A stretch of DNA of 64,000 nucleotides from Streptomyces caatingaensis (GTDB taxonomy: Bacteria; Actinomycetota; Actinomycetes; Streptomycetales; Streptomycetaceae), in NCBI RefSeq assembly GCF_001187435.1, contig NZ_LFXA01000018.1, positions 248,001-312,000 of the forward strand, read 5' to 3'. This document shows, piece after piece, positions 34,782 through 44,692 of the stretch. The translations under genes and the position numbers were made by a program. Position 1 is the first letter of the stretch. Each line of letters opens with the position of its first letter. The notes below the pieces were generated by a model, which searched no databases, had not been told where the DNA came from, and saw only the letters and a list, made by a program, of their open reading frames with translations.

Positions 34782-36608
34782 TCAGAACGCGGCCTCGTCC
34801 AGCTCCATGAGCGACTGGTCCACGCCCTCGGCGAGCGTGCGCTCGACCGAGACGCCGGGCAGGACGTTCGCGGCGAAGAACTTCGCGGCCGCGATCTTGC
34901 CGGCGTAGAAGGACTTGTCCTTCGCGGAGGCGTCCGCGATCTTCCCGGCGGCCACGGCCGCGCCGCGCAGCAGCAGGTAGCCGACGACGACGTCGCCGGA
35001 GGCCATCAGCAGGCGGGTGGTGTTGAGGCCGACCTTGTAGATGGACTTGACGTCCTTCTCGGTGGCGGCGAGGTCGGTCAGCATGGTGCCGACGATCGCC
35101 TCCAGGTCGGTGGCGGCCTTGGCGAGCCGGTCGCGGGCCGCGGCCAGGTCCTCGCCGCCGGGCGCCTCGGCGAGGAACTTCTTGATCTCCTCGGAGAGCG
35201 CGGTGAGCGCCTGGCCCTGGTCGCGGACGATCTTCCGGAAGAAGAAGTCCTGGCCCTGGATGGCGGTGGTGCCCTCGTAGAGGGTGTCGATCTTGGCGTC
35301 GCGGATGTACTGCTCGACCGGGTACTCCTGGAGGTACCCGGAGCCGCCGAACGTCTGGAGGGACTGGGCGAGTTGCTCGTACGACTTCTCCGAGCCGTAG
35401 CCCTTGACGATCGGCAGGAGCAGGTCGTTGATGCCGTGCAGCGCCTTGGCGTCCTCGCCCGCGGCCTCCTTGACGATGATCTCGTCCTGGACGGCGGCCG
35501 TGTAGAGGACGAGGGCGCGCATGCCCTCCGCGTACGCCTTCTGCGTCATCAGCGAGCGGCGGACGTCGGGGTGGTGGGTGATGGTGACCTTGGGTGCGGT
35601 CTTGTCCATGAAGTTCGCCAGGTCCGGGCCCTGCACGCGCTCCTTGGCGTACTCCAGCGCGTTGAGGTAGCCGGTGGAGAGGGTGGCGATGGCCTTGGTG
35701 CCGACCATCATCCGCGCGAACTCGATGATCATGAACATCTGGCGGATGCCGTCGTGCTTCTCGCCGATGAGCCAGCCCTTGGCGGGGTGCTTGTCGCCGA
35801 AGGTCATCTCGCAGGTGTTGGACGCCTTGAGGCCCATCTTGTGCTCGACGTTGGTGGCGTAGACGCCGTTGCGGGCGCCGAGTTCACCGGTCTCGAAGTC
35901 GAACTCGTACTTCGGGACGAGGAAGAGGGAGAGGCCCTTCGTGCCGGGGCCGTGGCCCTCGGGACGGGCGAGGACGTAGTGGAGGATGTTGTCCGCCATG
36001 TCGTGCTCGCCCGAGGTGATGAAGCGCTTCACGCCCTCGATGTGCCAGGAGCCGTCCTCCTGCTTGATCGCCTTGGTGCGGCCGGCGCCCACGTCCGAGC
36101 CGGCGTCCGGCTCGGTCAGCACCATGGTCGAGCCCCACTGCTTCTCGACCGCGATCTTCGCGATGTGCTTCTGCTGCTCGGTGCCCTCCGCGAACAGCAC
36201 ACCGGCGAAGGCCGGGCCGGACGAGTACATCCAGACCGCCGGGTTGGCGCCGAGGATCGTCTCCGCGAAGCCCCAGAGCAGGCTGCGCGGGGCGACGGTG
36301 CCGCCGATCTCCTCAGGGATGCCCAGGCGCCACCACTCGGCGTCCATGTAGGCCCGGTAGCTCTTCTTGAACGTGTCCGGGATGGGGGCGGTGTTGGTCT
36401 CGGGGTCGAAGACGGGCGGGTTGCGGTCGGCGTCGGCGTAGGAGTCGGCCAGCTCGTTCTCCGAGAGGCGCGCGATCTCCGAGAGGATGTCCTTGGCGGT
36501 GTCGACGTCCATGTCCGCGAACGGGCCGGTGCCGTACAGCTTGTCGCGGCCGAGGACCTCGAAGAGGTTGAACTCGATGTCGCGGAGGTTCGACTTGTAG
36601 TGGCCCAT
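34782..36608 (-). CDS. acyl-CoA dehydrogenase (long form)
   Basis: FAD-dependent dehydrogenase of 608 residues, longer than the 380-residue classical type because of a C-terminal helical extension (about 470-608). Seen: [13 protein letters not shown] (FAD/substrate motif), RFITSGEHD, the second signature [21 protein letters not shown] and the base-region [12 protein letters not shown]. Expected to oxidise fatty acyl-CoA at the start of beta-oxidation. Upstream is a divergent SseB-like gene. Confidence 0.9.
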   Translation of the reverse strand: MGHYKSNLRDIEFNLFEVLGRDKLYGTGPFADMDVDTAKDILSEIARLSENELADSYADADRNPPVFDPETNTAPIPDTFKKSYRAYMDAEWWRLGIPEEIGGTVAPRSLLWGFAETILGANPAVWMYSSGPAFAGVLFAEGTEQQKHIAKIAVEKQWGSTMVLTEPDAGSDVGAGRTKAIKQEDGSWHIEGVKRFITSGEHDMADNILHYVLARPEGHGPGTKGLSLFLVPKYEFDFETGELGARNGVYATNVEHKMGLKASNTCEMTFGDKHPAKGWLIGEKHDGIRQMFMIIEFARMMVGTKAIATLSTGYLNALEYAKERVQGPDLANFMDKTAPKVTITHHPDVRRSLMTQKAYAEGMRALVLYTAAVQDEIIVKEAAGEDAKALHGINDLLLPIVKGYGSEKSYEQLAQSLQTFGGSGYLQEYPVEQYIRDAKIDTLYEGTTAIQGQDFFFRKIVRDQGQALTALSEEIKKFLAEAPGGEDLAAARDRLAKAATDLEAIVGTMLTDLAATEKDVKSIYKVGLNTTRLLMASGDVVVGYLLLRGAAVAAGKIADASAKDKSFYAGKIAAAKFFAANVLPGVSVERTLAEGVDQSLMELDEAAF

Positions 36609-36739
36609 ACAACGGCTCCGTAAGGGGTGACGGGAGGGGCGGTCCTCGTGCGTACCGGTCGGTAATGTGCATGATGCTACCCACCGGTAATAAGAAGCAA
36701 CCCCTGTTCGGCCAACTGTGACTCGTTACGCTTCTGCCC

Positions 36740-37192
36740 ATGTACGGCTACGACACGAACGTGGGACAACAGGGCTACGCCCCGCCGCAGCAGCCCGGCG
36801 GCTACGGCGAGCAGCCGCTCTACCCCGAGCCGTCGCCGCCGTCGCTCGCGGACGCGGTGCGGGCGTTCACCACCGGGTCGATGTCCGCCGAGGACTTCCA
36901 GGTGATCTTCTCCAACTCGAAGGTCTACTGCCCGCGCGGTGACAACCCCGGCTTCCTCGCCCTGCACAACACGCAGCACCCGGTGATCCCGATGTTCACC
37001 TCCCTGAAGGAGCTGCGCCGTTACGCCGGCAAGGAGTCCAAGTACTTCGTCATCACCGGCGCCGAAGTGATCGACCTCCTGCCGACCGGCTACGGCTTCG
37101 TCCTCGACATGGAGGGCGACCACCGGATGGTCTTCGACGCCAAGGCGGTCGAGCAGATGGTGGACTTCGCGATGCGGCGCATGTACGGCTGA
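36740..37192 (+). CDS. SseB-like protein
   Basis: 150 residues. A Tyr/Gly/Gln/Pro-rich first 30 residues (MYGYDTNVGQQGYAPPQQPG) precede a compact SseB-type domain with VYCPRGDNPGFLALHNTQHP, VIPMFTSLKELRRYAGKES and GYGFVLDMEGDHRM. The domain is common in actinobacteria, function unclear. Followed by a long repeat-rich gap. Confidence 0.8.
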   Translation: MYGYDTNVGQQGYAPPQQPGGYGEQPLYPEPSPPSLADAVRAFTTGSMSAEDFQVIFSNSKVYCPRGDNPGFLALHNTQHPVIPMFTSLKELRRYAGKESKYFVITGAEVIDLLPTGYGFVLDMEGDHRMVFDAKAVEQMVDFAMRRMYG

Positions 37193-37943
37193 TCCGCCCC
37201 CGCCGATCCTCGCCCCCGCCCCGCCCTTTCCCCGTTTCCCCCGGGGCTGCGCCCCTGTGCGACCCCGCGTCCCGCGGGGGGTGGGGTGTTGGGGCTGCGC
37301 CCCTGCACCCCGGCGGGGCTGCGCCCCTGCACCCCGGCGGGGCTCCGCCCTTGCACCCCGGCGGGGCTCCGCCCTTGCACCCCGGCGGGGCTTCGCCCTT
37401 GCACCCCGGCGGGGCTTCGCCCTTGCACCCCACCGGGGGCTGCGCCCCCTGGGCCCCTTCCGGGAGCTGCGCCCCGGCCCGGACCGCGCTCCGCGCGGGG
37501 GCGAGGCCGCCTGCCGCCGCGCGGGCAGGGAGGGGCGCTCCGCGTGGGCGGGGCGGGGCGCTCCGCGCAGGTGGGGCGGGACCGCGCGCTCCGCGCAGGT
37601 GGCGCGGGGCTTCGCCCCTTGCCCCCACCGGGTGGCTGCGCTCCCTGGACCCTTGCGAGGCCGTGCCCCTGCCCCCGTTTCGGGGCTCCGCCCCGGACCC
37701 CGCAACCGCGCGGAGCCACGATCAGGGGGGTGCAGGGGGCGGAGCCCCCGCCCCCGCGCAGGGGCGCAGCCCCGGGGTGGCGCTGGGCCCGCGGGGTGGC
37801 GCCGGGCCCCCGCGCGCCCCCGCGCCCCCGCGCGCCGCCGCGCCCCCGCCCGGCGCCGGGCCGAGGGGCGGAGCCCCGGGAGAAACGGTGAAAGGGCGGG
37901 GCGGGGCGAGGCATCCGGGGGGCGAGCCCCCGCGCGGCCGGGG
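37193..37943. other. 751-nt gene-free GC-rich region with repeats
   Basis: No gene supported: the long frames on both strands arise from repeats and are low complexity. It contains a six-copy 24-bp tandem array (37291-37434) followed by many scattered motifs of the type GGGGCTNCGCCCC in both orientations up to about 37900. Each motif can form a short hairpin. Confidence 0.75.
37291..37434. repeat. six tandem 24-bp hairpin-forming repeats
   Basis: Units start at 37291, 37315, 37339, 37363, 37387 and 37411. Consensus GGGGCTNCGCCCYTGCACCC plus CGGC. The variable base in the loop runs G,G,C,C,T,T through the six copies, so the units are paired. Each contains a hairpin of the type GGGC-TNC-GCCC. 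A seventh, diverged unit follows. Confidence 0.85.
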
Positions 37944-38912
37944 CTAGTTCGCCGCGCGGTGGTACAAGTCGCGTACCGCGTCGCCGAAATACGAGCTGTA
38001 CGACGTCTCGTCGTCGCCGCCCTCGTCCTTGCCGCCCAGGACGCCGACGATCGTCCCCAGCCCCGTCACCGGATCCACATCCGTCAGCAGCGGGCTGCCG
38101 CTCGTACCGCCGGGCATTCCCCGGCAGTCGAAGCGGAGTTGGGTGGCGCCCTCGGCGCGGACGGTGTTCTGGCAGGCGAGGGGACGCTCCGCGTCGCCGG
38201 GGTAGCCGAGGACGCGCGCGGGCCGCCCGGCGGCCGGGTGGAAGGCGATCCGCTCGGCCCCCGTCACGCGCTCGACGGCCGCGTCCGAGCCGACCTGGCG
38301 CACGCGCAGGAAGGCGACGTCGTGGTCCTCGTCGCGGTCGGCCATCCACTCGGGGTCCACGTCGATGGAGGTGGGCACCCAGACGCCGTACGGCGCGACG
38401 CCGTCCCGGTAGCCGGGGGCGAAGGCGATGTCCGTGTGGAAGCCCCCGGTGTAGACGCAGTGGGCGGCGGTGACCAGCAGATCGCCGCGCTCGCTGTGGA
38501 CGACGCTCGCGGTGCAGCCGTGCCCCGGTTCGTCCTGGTCGGTGTAGAAGAGCGGGCCGACCGCCGGCGAGGGGTTCCCCGGCGCCGCCTCCAGCGGCTC
38601 GGAGCGGGGCAGCGGGTCGGTGCGCCGGGCGCCGTGGTCCGCGGCCGCCGAGTCCACCGCGGGCCGGGGCACGCCCGGCTCGGTGCGCACCGCGGAGGCC
38701 ATCGCGTCGGCGGTGCGGTCCCCGTTCGCCTCCGGTTCCGTCCAGTGGCCGGAGGACTCGCCCCGGGCGAGGGACCCGTCCGAGGCCGAGCCCTGGCCCG
38801 CGACCAGCAGACCGACGGCGGCCAGCGCCAGGACGGCGGCGACGAGGGCCGCGTAACCGGCGGGGCCGGGGGTGCGGGGGGAGCCGGCCGGCCCGGAGGA
38901 TCTGGCGCGCAT
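37944..38912 (-). CDS. trypsin-like serine peptidase, exported
   Basis: 322 residues. N-terminal basic residues and a hydrophobic segment (about 20-42) act as signal or anchor. Catalytic triad: His in LLVTAAHCVY, Asp in DEDHDVAFLRV, Ser in GMPGGTSGSPLL; Cys pairs C-TASV/AAHC and C-QNT/FDC probably form disulphides. Family: glutamyl endopeptidase/V8-like extracellular proteases. It is convergent to SseB across the repeat region and divergent from pirin. Confidence 0.85.
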   Translation of the reverse strand: MRARSSGPAGSPRTPGPAGYAALVAAVLALAAVGLLVAGQGSASDGSLARGESSGHWTEPEANGDRTADAMASAVRTEPGVPRPAVDSAAADHGARRTDPLPRSEPLEAAPGNPSPAVGPLFYTDQDEPGHGCTASVVHSERGDLLVTAAHCVYTGGFHTDIAFAPGYRDGVAPYGVWVPTSIDVDPEWMADRDEDHDVAFLRVRQVGSDAAVERVTGAERIAFHPAAGRPARVLGYPGDAERPLACQNTVRAEGATQLRFDCRGMPGGTSGSPLLTDVDPVTGLGTIVGVLGGKDEGGDDETSYSSYFGDAVRDLYHRAAN

Positions 38913-39018
38913 TGATCAAGTGTCCACCACCGGAGGGGCCCGGGCGCGGGAATGGGTGACGCTTGCTGGTTGTTCAGCCTTCAACTAAATTGGGGGCGAA
39001 CCGTCCGAGGAGGCCGAC

Positions 39019-39984
39019 ATGCCCGCCGTAACCGTAGAGAACCCGCTGTCCCTGCCCCGCGTCTCCGCACCCGCGGACGCCCGGCAGCGCCCGGTGCTGC
39101 ACGTCGCCACCGCTCCGCAGGGCCTGGAGGGCGAGGGCTTCCCCGTCCGCCGGGCCTTCGCGGGGATCGACTACCGGTACCTGGACCCGTTCATCATGAT
39201 GGACCAGATGGGCGAGGTGGAGTACGCGCCGGGAGAGCCCAAGGGCACCCCGTGGCACCCCCACCGCGGCTTCGAGACCGTCACCTACATGATCGACGGG
39301 GTCATCGACCACCGGGACTCGCACGGGGGCGGCGGCACCATCACCGACGGCGACACCCAGTGGATGACCGCCGGCTCCGGCCTGCTGCACATCGAGGCGC
39401 CGCCGGAGGCGCTGGTGGTCAGCGGCGGGCTCTTCCACGGCCTCCAGCTGTGGGTGAACCTGCCCGCCAAGGACAAGATGATGGCCCCCCGCTACCAGGA
39501 CATCGCCGGCGGCAGGGTCAAGCTGCTCAGCTCCGCCGACGGCGGCGCGCTGCTGCGGCTCATCGCCGGGGACCTCCAGGGGGAGACGGGCGTGCACCGG
39601 GGGCCCGGGGTCACCCACACGCCCATCACGATGCTGCACGTGTCCCTCAACCCGGGGGCGCAGCTCACCCTTCCGTGGCCTCCCGGCTTCAACGGCCTCG
39701 CCTACGCCCTCTCCGGGCGCGGCACCGCGGGCGCCGAGGGGCGGCCGTTCCGCTCGGGCCAGGCGGTGGTCTTCGGCGACGGCGACGCGATCACCCTCGG
39801 CGCCGGCACGGCGCAGGAGTCGCGCAGCCCCGGCTTCGAGGTCGTGCTGCTGGGCGGGCGGCCGATCCGGGAGCCGATGGCGCACTACGGACCGTTCGTC
39901 ATGAACAGCCACGCCGAACTCGCCCAGGCCTTCGACGACTTCCGCGCCGGACGGCTGGGCACGGTCCCGGCGGACGGGGCCTGA
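39019..39984 (+). CDS. pirin-family protein
   Basis: Bicupin of 321 residues. Metal ligands in the first cupin: WHPHRGFETVTYMIDG (two His), later ITDGDTQWMTAGSGLLHIE. The second cupin (about 190-290) closes with FRSGQAVVFGDGD. Some pirins have quercetinase activity or interact with regulators; in Streptomyces a role in redox and fatty-acid control has been proposed. This gene carries the phiC31 integration site and here is uninterrupted. GGAGGCCGAC precedes ATG 39019. Confidence 0.9.
   Translation: MPAVTVENPLSLPRVSAPADARQRPVLHVATAPQGLEGEGFPVRRAFAGIDYRYLDPFIMMDQMGEVEYAPGEPKGTPWHPHRGFETVTYMIDGVIDHRDSHGGGGTITDGDTQWMTAGSGLLHIEAPPEALVVSGGLFHGLQLWVNLPAKDKMMAPRYQDIAGGRVKLLSSADGGALLRLIAGDLQGETGVHRGPGVTHTPITMLHVSLNPGAQLTLPWPPGFNGLAYALSGRGTAGAEGRPFRSGQAVVFGDGDAITLGAGTAQESRSPGFEVVLLGGRPIREPMAHYGPFVMNSHAELAQAFDDFRAGRLGTVPADGA
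39211..39261 (-). other. phiC31-type attB, unoccupied
   Basis: The segment matches the phiC31 attB of S. coelicolor as I remember it, in reverse orientation: GAGGTGGAGTACGCGCC, then GAGCCCAAGGGCAC with the central AA/TT at 39241-39242, then TGGCACCC. I count about four differences (near 39231, 39234, 39249, 39252). Uninterrupted, so no phiC31-like prophage is present here. Confidence 0.75.
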
Positions 39985-40009
39985 CGGCGGCGCGAGGGGG
40001 CGGGCGGGG

Positions 40010-42166
40010 CTACGTGACGGCCTCCAGGCCGGCCGGCGCCGCGGCGGAGGTCCCCGGCGCCTCCGCCCCCTCGTAGAGCTCGAACCAGATGTTCTTGCCC
40101 TCGCCCCGGGGCTCCACGCCCCACGCCCCGGCGAGCAGTTCCATCAGCACCAGGCCGCGCCCGGAGGAGGCCATCTCCCCCGGGTGCCGGCGGTGCGGCA
40201 GCTCGTCGCTGGAGTCGGCGACGTCCACCCGCAGCCGCCGCCGGCCGGGGCCGCCGGATATGGCGGCCCGCAGCAGCGCGTCCCCGTCCGTGTGGACCAG
40301 GACGTTGGTGACCATCTCGGAGACCATGAGGACCGCGGAGTCCTTCTGGTCCTCGTCCGGCCAGTCGTGCATCAGGTCGCGCACCTGCTGCCGCGCCTCG
40401 GCGATGCGCTCCGGCTCCGCCTGCGCGATGGCGAGGACCGTGCGCCGGGTGGGCACCGGGGCGGCGCCGGCCGGCACCGCGAGCGGCTCGCGGCGCAGCA
40501 GGAGCAGCGCGATGTCGTCCTCGCGCCGGTCCACCAGCGGGCCGGTCGTGTAGTGCGACGAGGGGCCGTGCACGGCCCGGACGAGGCCGTCGGCGAGCTC
40601 CTCCAGGAAGGCCGAGCCGTCCGCCGCGTCCCCGGTGGGCTGGGCCTCGACGACCTCGCGCAGCCGCTGCCAGCCGGTCTCCAGGTCGTGTCCGCCGGTC
40701 TCGATGAGCCCGTCGGTGCAGACCAGCATCGTCTCGCCGGGTTCGAGGACGAGCCGGGTGGTCGGGTAGTCGCTGTCCGGGTCGATGCCCAGCGGCAGCC
40801 CCCCGGCCGTGGAGCGCACCAGCAGGGTGCCGTCGTCCATGCGGATCGCCGGGTCGGGGTGGCCGGCGCGGGCGATGACCAGCAGGCCGGTCGCGGGGTC
40901 CACCTCGATGTAGAGGCAGGTGGCGAAGCGCGGGTCCACCTCCTCGGGGATCCCCGGCCGGCTGCCGTTGATGCCCGCCAGGAAGCGGGAGGCGCGTGAG
41001 AGCACGGCGTCCGGGTGGTGGCCCTCGGAGGCGTACGCGCGGAGGGCGATCCGCAGCTGGCCCATCAGCCCGGCGGCGCGCACGTCGTGGCCCTGGACGT
41101 CGCCGATGACCAGGGCGAGCCTGCCGTCGGGCAGCGAGATCATGTCGTACCAGTCGCCGCCGACCTGGAGCCCGCCGCCGGTGGGCACGTAGCGGGCGGC
41201 CACCGACATCCCGGGGATGTCCGGCTGGAGGGTCGGCATCATCGAGCGCTGGAGGCCGACGGAGAGCTCCTTCTCGGACTCGTGGACGCTGGCCCGGCCC
41301 AGCGCCTGGGCGAGCATCCGGGCCACCGTGGTGAGCACCGAGCGCTCGTCGGGGGTGAAGGAGACCGGGACGCTGAAGCCCGCCATCCAGGCGCCGATCG
41401 TCTGCCCCGCGTTGATCAGCGGCAGGAAGGCCCAGGCCCGTCGGCCGAACCGTTTCACCAGGGGCCAGATGCGGGGGAAGCGGCGCGCGTAGTCGTCCGG
41501 CGAGGGGATGTAGATGGCCCGGCCGGTGCGGATGACCTCGGCGGCGGGGTGGCTGCTGTCCAGCGGCATGTCGAGGAGCGCCTCGACATCCTCGGTGCCG
41601 TAGCCGTGGTGGCCGATCATCGTCACCCGGCTGCCGTCGGTGCCGAAGACCGCCAGGGCGGACGGCTCGAAGCCGGGCATCGACAGGCCCGCGGCCACCC
41701 GCAGCACCTCGGCCGTCGAGCGCGCCTCGGCCAGCGCCCGCCCGGCGTCCAGCAGGAACGCCTCGCGGTGCCGCCGCCAGTCCCCGGTGACGGCCCCGCG
41801 CCGGGGCGAGGTGCCGGGGTGCGGCTCGGGGACCTCGGCGACCGTGCCGACGAGGGCGGGCGTGCCGCCGTCCACGGACCGGGCGCGGGCGCGCAGCGTC
41901 CGCAGCACCTTGCCCGCCTCGTCCACCACCCGGATCCGGGCCTCGGCCAGTGTGTGCTCCGCCACGGCCAGGCTGATCACGCCCTGGAGCTCGACCCAGT
42001 CCACCGCGTGGAAGCGCGCCCGGGTGCCGGACTCGGTCAGCTCGGTCCGCGCCGCGGGCAGGCCCAGCAGCCGGGCGGCCTCGGCGTCGAAGGTGACGAT
42101 GCCCGTGACCCGGTCCCAGTGCCAGAGGCCGGTCGCGACGGCGGCCAGGACGTCCTCGGTGCGCAT
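40010..42166 (-). CDS. PAS-GAF-SpoIIE phosphatase with C-terminal kinase-like ATPase domain
   Basis: 718-residue signalling protein. A PAS-like sensor (about 1-110) is followed by a GAF domain (about 130-290), a SpoIIE/PP2C phosphatase (about 310-560, with GGDWYDMISLPDGRLALVIG and a closing VCTDGLIE), and an HATPase/anti-sigma domain (about 585-710, VSEMVTNVLVHTDG and GRGLVLMELL). Combines a Ser/Thr phosphatase and an RsbW-like switch kinase, so it should act on an anti-anti-sigma factor. No partner is adjacent. Divergent from aspS with 151 nt between. Confidence 0.88.
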   Translation of the reverse strand: MRTEDVLAAVATGLWHWDRVTGIVTFDAEAARLLGLPAARTELTESGTRARFHAVDWVELQGVISLAVAEHTLAEARIRVVDEAGKVLRTLRARARSVDGGTPALVGTVAEVPEPHPGTSPRRGAVTGDWRRHREAFLLDAGRALAEARSTAEVLRVAAGLSMPGFEPSALAVFGTDGSRVTMIGHHGYGTEDVEALLDMPLDSSHPAAEVIRTGRAIYIPSPDDYARRFPRIWPLVKRFGRRAWAFLPLINAGQTIGAWMAGFSVPVSFTPDERSVLTTVARMLAQALGRASVHESEKELSVGLQRSMMPTLQPDIPGMSVAARYVPTGGGLQVGGDWYDMISLPDGRLALVIGDVQGHDVRAAGLMGQLRIALRAYASEGHHPDAVLSRASRFLAGINGSRPGIPEEVDPRFATCLYIEVDPATGLLVIARAGHPDPAIRMDDGTLLVRSTAGGLPLGIDPDSDYPTTRLVLEPGETMLVCTDGLIETGGHDLETGWQRLREVVEAQPTGDAADGSAFLEELADGLVRAVHGPSSHYTTGPLVDRREDDIALLLLRREPLAVPAGAAPVPTRRTVLAIAQAEPERIAEARQQVRDLMHDWPDEDQKDSAVLMVSEMVTNVLVHTDGDALLRAAISGGPGRRRLRVDVADSSDELPHRRHPGEMASSGRGLVLMELLAGAWGVEPRGEGKNIWFELYEGAEAPGTSAAAPAGLEAVT

Positions 42167-42317
42167 TGCCCCACTTTATGTGGGTTCGACGGAGGCAGAC
42201 CACCGAAGGCGGGTGGGGCAGTACCCTTGCTCAGTGCTGTATGCACGCTAACCCAGTGCGGCGGGCCAGTGCAGCGCGCCCCTCGAACCACGCCTTCGAC
42301 CACGACTTGGATGAACG

Positions 42318-44105
42318 ATGCATCGTTACCGGTCCCACACCTGCGGCGAGCTCCGTGCGGCGGACGTCGACACCGACGTGCGCCTGAGCGGCTGGCTGCA
42401 CAATCGGCGCGACCTCGGCGGCATCCTCTTCATCGATCTCCGCGACCACCACGGCATCACCCAGCTGGTGGCCCGCCCGGGCACCCCGGCCAACGAGGCG
42501 CTGAGCCACCTCACCAAGGAGACCGTCGTCCGCGTGGACGGCAAGGTCGCGAGCCGCGGCGCGGACAACGTCAACCCCGACCTGCCCACCGGTGAGGTCG
42601 AGGTCGAGGTCACCGAGGTGGAGGTGCTCGGCGCCGCCGAGCAGATCCCCTTCACCATCAACGCCGAGGACGGCGTCAACGAGGAGCGCCGCCTGGAGTA
42701 CCGCTTCCTCGACCTGCGCCGCGAGCGCATGCACCGCAACATCATGCTGCGCTCGGCCGTCATCGCCTCGCTCCGGCAGAAGATGACCGCCCTCGGCTTC
42801 AACGAGATGGCCACCCCGATCCTGTCCGCCACCTCCCCCGAGGGCGCGCGCGACTTCCTGGTGCCCTCGCGTCTGCACGCCGGCAAGTTCTACGCGCTGC
42901 CGCAGGCCCCGCAGCAGTTCAAGCAGCTGCTGATGATCGCCGGCTTCGACCGCTACTTCCAGATCGCGCCCTGCTTCCGCGACGAGGACGCCCGCGCCGA
43001 CCGCTCGCCGGGCGAGTTCTACCAGCTCGACGTGGAGATGTCCTTCGTCGAGCAGGAGGACGTCTTCCAGGTCATCGAGAAGGTCATGACCGACCTCTTC
43101 GAGGAGTTCGGCAACGGCCGCCACGTCACCTCGCCGTTCCCGCGCATCCCCTTCCGCGAGGCGATGCTCAAGTACGGCTCGGACAAGCCGGACCTGCGCG
43201 CCAAGCTGGAACTGGTCGACGTCACCGACGTCTTCGCGGGCTCCGAGTTCAAGGCCTTCGCCGGCAAGCACGTCCGGGCGCTGGCCGTGCCGGCCGTCCA
43301 GGACCAGCCGCGCAAGTTCTTCGACGGGCTGGGCGAGTTCGCCGTCGAGCAGGGCGCCAAGGGCCTGGCCTGGGTCCGCGTCGGTGAGCAGAACGCGCTG
43401 ACCGGGCCGATCGCCAAGTTCCTCACCGAGGAGAACGTCGCGGCGCTGAGCGAGCGCCTGGGCCTCGAGCCCGGCCACGCCGTCTTCTTCGGCGCCGGCG
43501 AGTTCGACGAGGTCTCCAAGATCATGGGCGCCGTCCGCGTCGAGGCCGCCAAGCGCGCCGGCCAGTTCGAGGAGAACGTCTTCCGCTTCTGCTGGATCGT
43601 CGACTTCCCCATGTTCGAGAAGAACGAGGACACCGGCCAGGTCGAGTTCTCCCACAACCCCTTCTCCATGCCGCAGGGCGGCCTGGAGGCGCTGGAGACC
43701 AAGGACCCGCTGGACATCCTGGCCTGGCAGTACGACATCGTCTGCAACGGCACCGAGCTGTCCTCCGGCGCCATCCGGAACCACGAGCCCGAGGTCATGT
43801 ACAAGGCGTTCGAGATCGCCGGGTACTCCAAGGAGGACGTCGAGCGCGAATTCGGCGGCATGCTGCGGGCCTTCAAGTTCGGCGCCCCGCCGCACGGCGG
43901 CATCGCCCCGGGCGTCGACCGCATCGTCATGCTGCTGGCCGACGAGCCCAACATCCGCGAGACGATCGCCTTCCCGCTCAACGGCAACGCCCAGGACCTG
44001 CTGATGGGCGCCCCGAGCGAGGTCGACGAGGCCCGGCTGAAGGAGCTCCACCTGAGCATCCGCACCGGCCCGGCGAAGGCCACGCCGTACAAGCCGACCA
44101 AGTAG
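42318..44105 (+). CDS. aspS: aspartyl-tRNA synthetase
   Basis: Class II synthetase of 595 residues, bacterial type with a GAD insertion. OB-fold anticodon domain at the start ([20 protein letters not shown]), motif 2 [25 protein letters not shown], motif 3 [21 protein letters not shown]. Charges tRNA-Asp; whether it also serves tRNA-Asn depends on the rest of the genome. ATG 42318 fits the family start. A terminator follows at 44138. Confidence 0.95.
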   Translation: MHRYRSHTCGELRAADVDTDVRLSGWLHNRRDLGGILFIDLRDHHGITQLVARPGTPANEALSHLTKETVVRVDGKVASRGADNVNPDLPTGEVEVEVTEVEVLGAAEQIPFTINAEDGVNEERRLEYRFLDLRRERMHRNIMLRSAVIASLRQKMTALGFNEMATPILSATSPEGARDFLVPSRLHAGKFYALPQAPQQFKQLLMIAGFDRYFQIAPCFRDEDARADRSPGEFYQLDVEMSFVEQEDVFQVIEKVMTDLFEEFGNGRHVTSPFPRIPFREAMLKYGSDKPDLRAKLELVDVTDVFAGSEFKAFAGKHVRALAVPAVQDQPRKFFDGLGEFAVEQGAKGLAWVRVGEQNALTGPIAKFLTEENVAALSERLGLEPGHAVFFGAGEFDEVSKIMGAVRVEAAKRAGQFEENVFRFCWIVDFPMFEKNEDTGQVEFSHNPFSMPQGGLEALETKDPLDILAWQYDIVCNGTELSSGAIRNHEPEVMYKAFEIAGYSKEDVEREFGGMLRAFKFGAPPHGGIAPGVDRIVMLLADEPNIRETIAFPLNGNAQDLLMGAPSEVDEARLKELHLSIRTGPAKATPYKPTK

Positions 44106-44137
44106 GCGGCCCGTCGGCGGGGTGATCCCGTCGTACG

Positions 44138-44171
44138 GAGGGGTCCGGCACCGATGTGCCGGGCCCCTCCG
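44138..44171. terminator. bidirectional hairpin terminator
   Basis: 15-bp stem with one G-T pair, GGAGGGGTCCGGCAC (44138-44152) and 44157-44171, loop CGAT. It ends aspS and abuts the stop of the convergent small gene at 44172. Confidence 0.85.
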
Positions 44172-44579
44172 TCATATCAGCGCCCGCAGCTTGGGCAGCG
44201 GCTCCGGCGGGCAGCAGCCCGCCGCCGCGTGCACGGCGCGCGCGAGCCGCCGGGGGGTGAGGCGGTGCCCCCAGAGCACGGACCGCACGCCGTACTCCGT
44301 CACGGCCATCAGCTCCGTCTCGCCCAGCTCGTCGGCCACCACCACCAGCGGGGCCCACGACTCCCGCGTCCTGCGCCGCAGTTGCTCCGGGGCGTCCTCG
44401 TCGTGGCGCCCCAGCAGCAGGATCTCCACCGCCGCCGCGTCCCTCACCACCCGCACTTCGGGCAGCGTCCGCAGCTGACGGACGATCCTGGCGCGCCCCA
44501 ACTCGTCGGTGGCGTGCACCTTCACGGTGATGCGATGGTCATCCAACACTGGTCCGGCACTTCCTTCGTCTTCCCCCAT
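44172..44579 (-). CDS. receiver-like small protein, unknown
   Basis: 135 residues with the alternating pattern of a response-regulator receiver (ITVKVHATDELGRARIVRQL, VEILLLGRHDED, APLVVVADELGETELMAVTEYG, VRSVLWGHRLTPRRLARAVH), but without the usual acidic pocket and phosphoacceptor Asp, and without an output domain. It may be a pseudo-receiver, or a homologue of LuxR-type regulators that has lost its helix-turn-helix. Convergent with aspS. Start GTG/ATG 44579 is plausible. Confidence 0.55.
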   Translation of the reverse strand: MGEDEGSAGPVLDDHRITVKVHATDELGRARIVRQLRTLPEVRVVRDAAAVEILLLGRHDEDAPEQLRRRTRESWAPLVVVADELGETELMAVTEYGVRSVLWGHRLTPRRLARAVHAAAGCCPPEPLPKLRALI

Positions 44580-44648
44580 GGCTCAACACGCCACAGCCTG
44601 GCGCGCTGCGCTCAACGAACGATTGCCGAACGATCAACGGGCACGGCA

Positions 44649-44679
44649 AAGGGCCCGGAACGATGCGTTCCGGGCCCTT
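44649..44679. terminator. hairpin terminator after metG
   Basis: Perfect 14-bp stem, AAGGGCCCGGAACG (44649-44662) with complement at 44666-44679 and a three-base loop, 14 nt past the metG stop. Confidence 0.9.
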
Positions 44680-44692
44680 GCGGTCCGTCGGC

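Noticed and set aside
37291-37434. CRISPR array
   Set aside because: Units are contiguous 24-mers with no unique spacers, and no cas genes are present.
37257-38915. Long reading frames through the 24-bp repeats
   Set aside because: Repeat length is a multiple of three, so open frames are automatic on both strands; the products are repeats of APRRG or GCAP type.
42167-42317. T-box or other synthetase leader before aspS
   Set aside because: Only 151 nt, with no T-box sequence or convincing specifier stem-loop.
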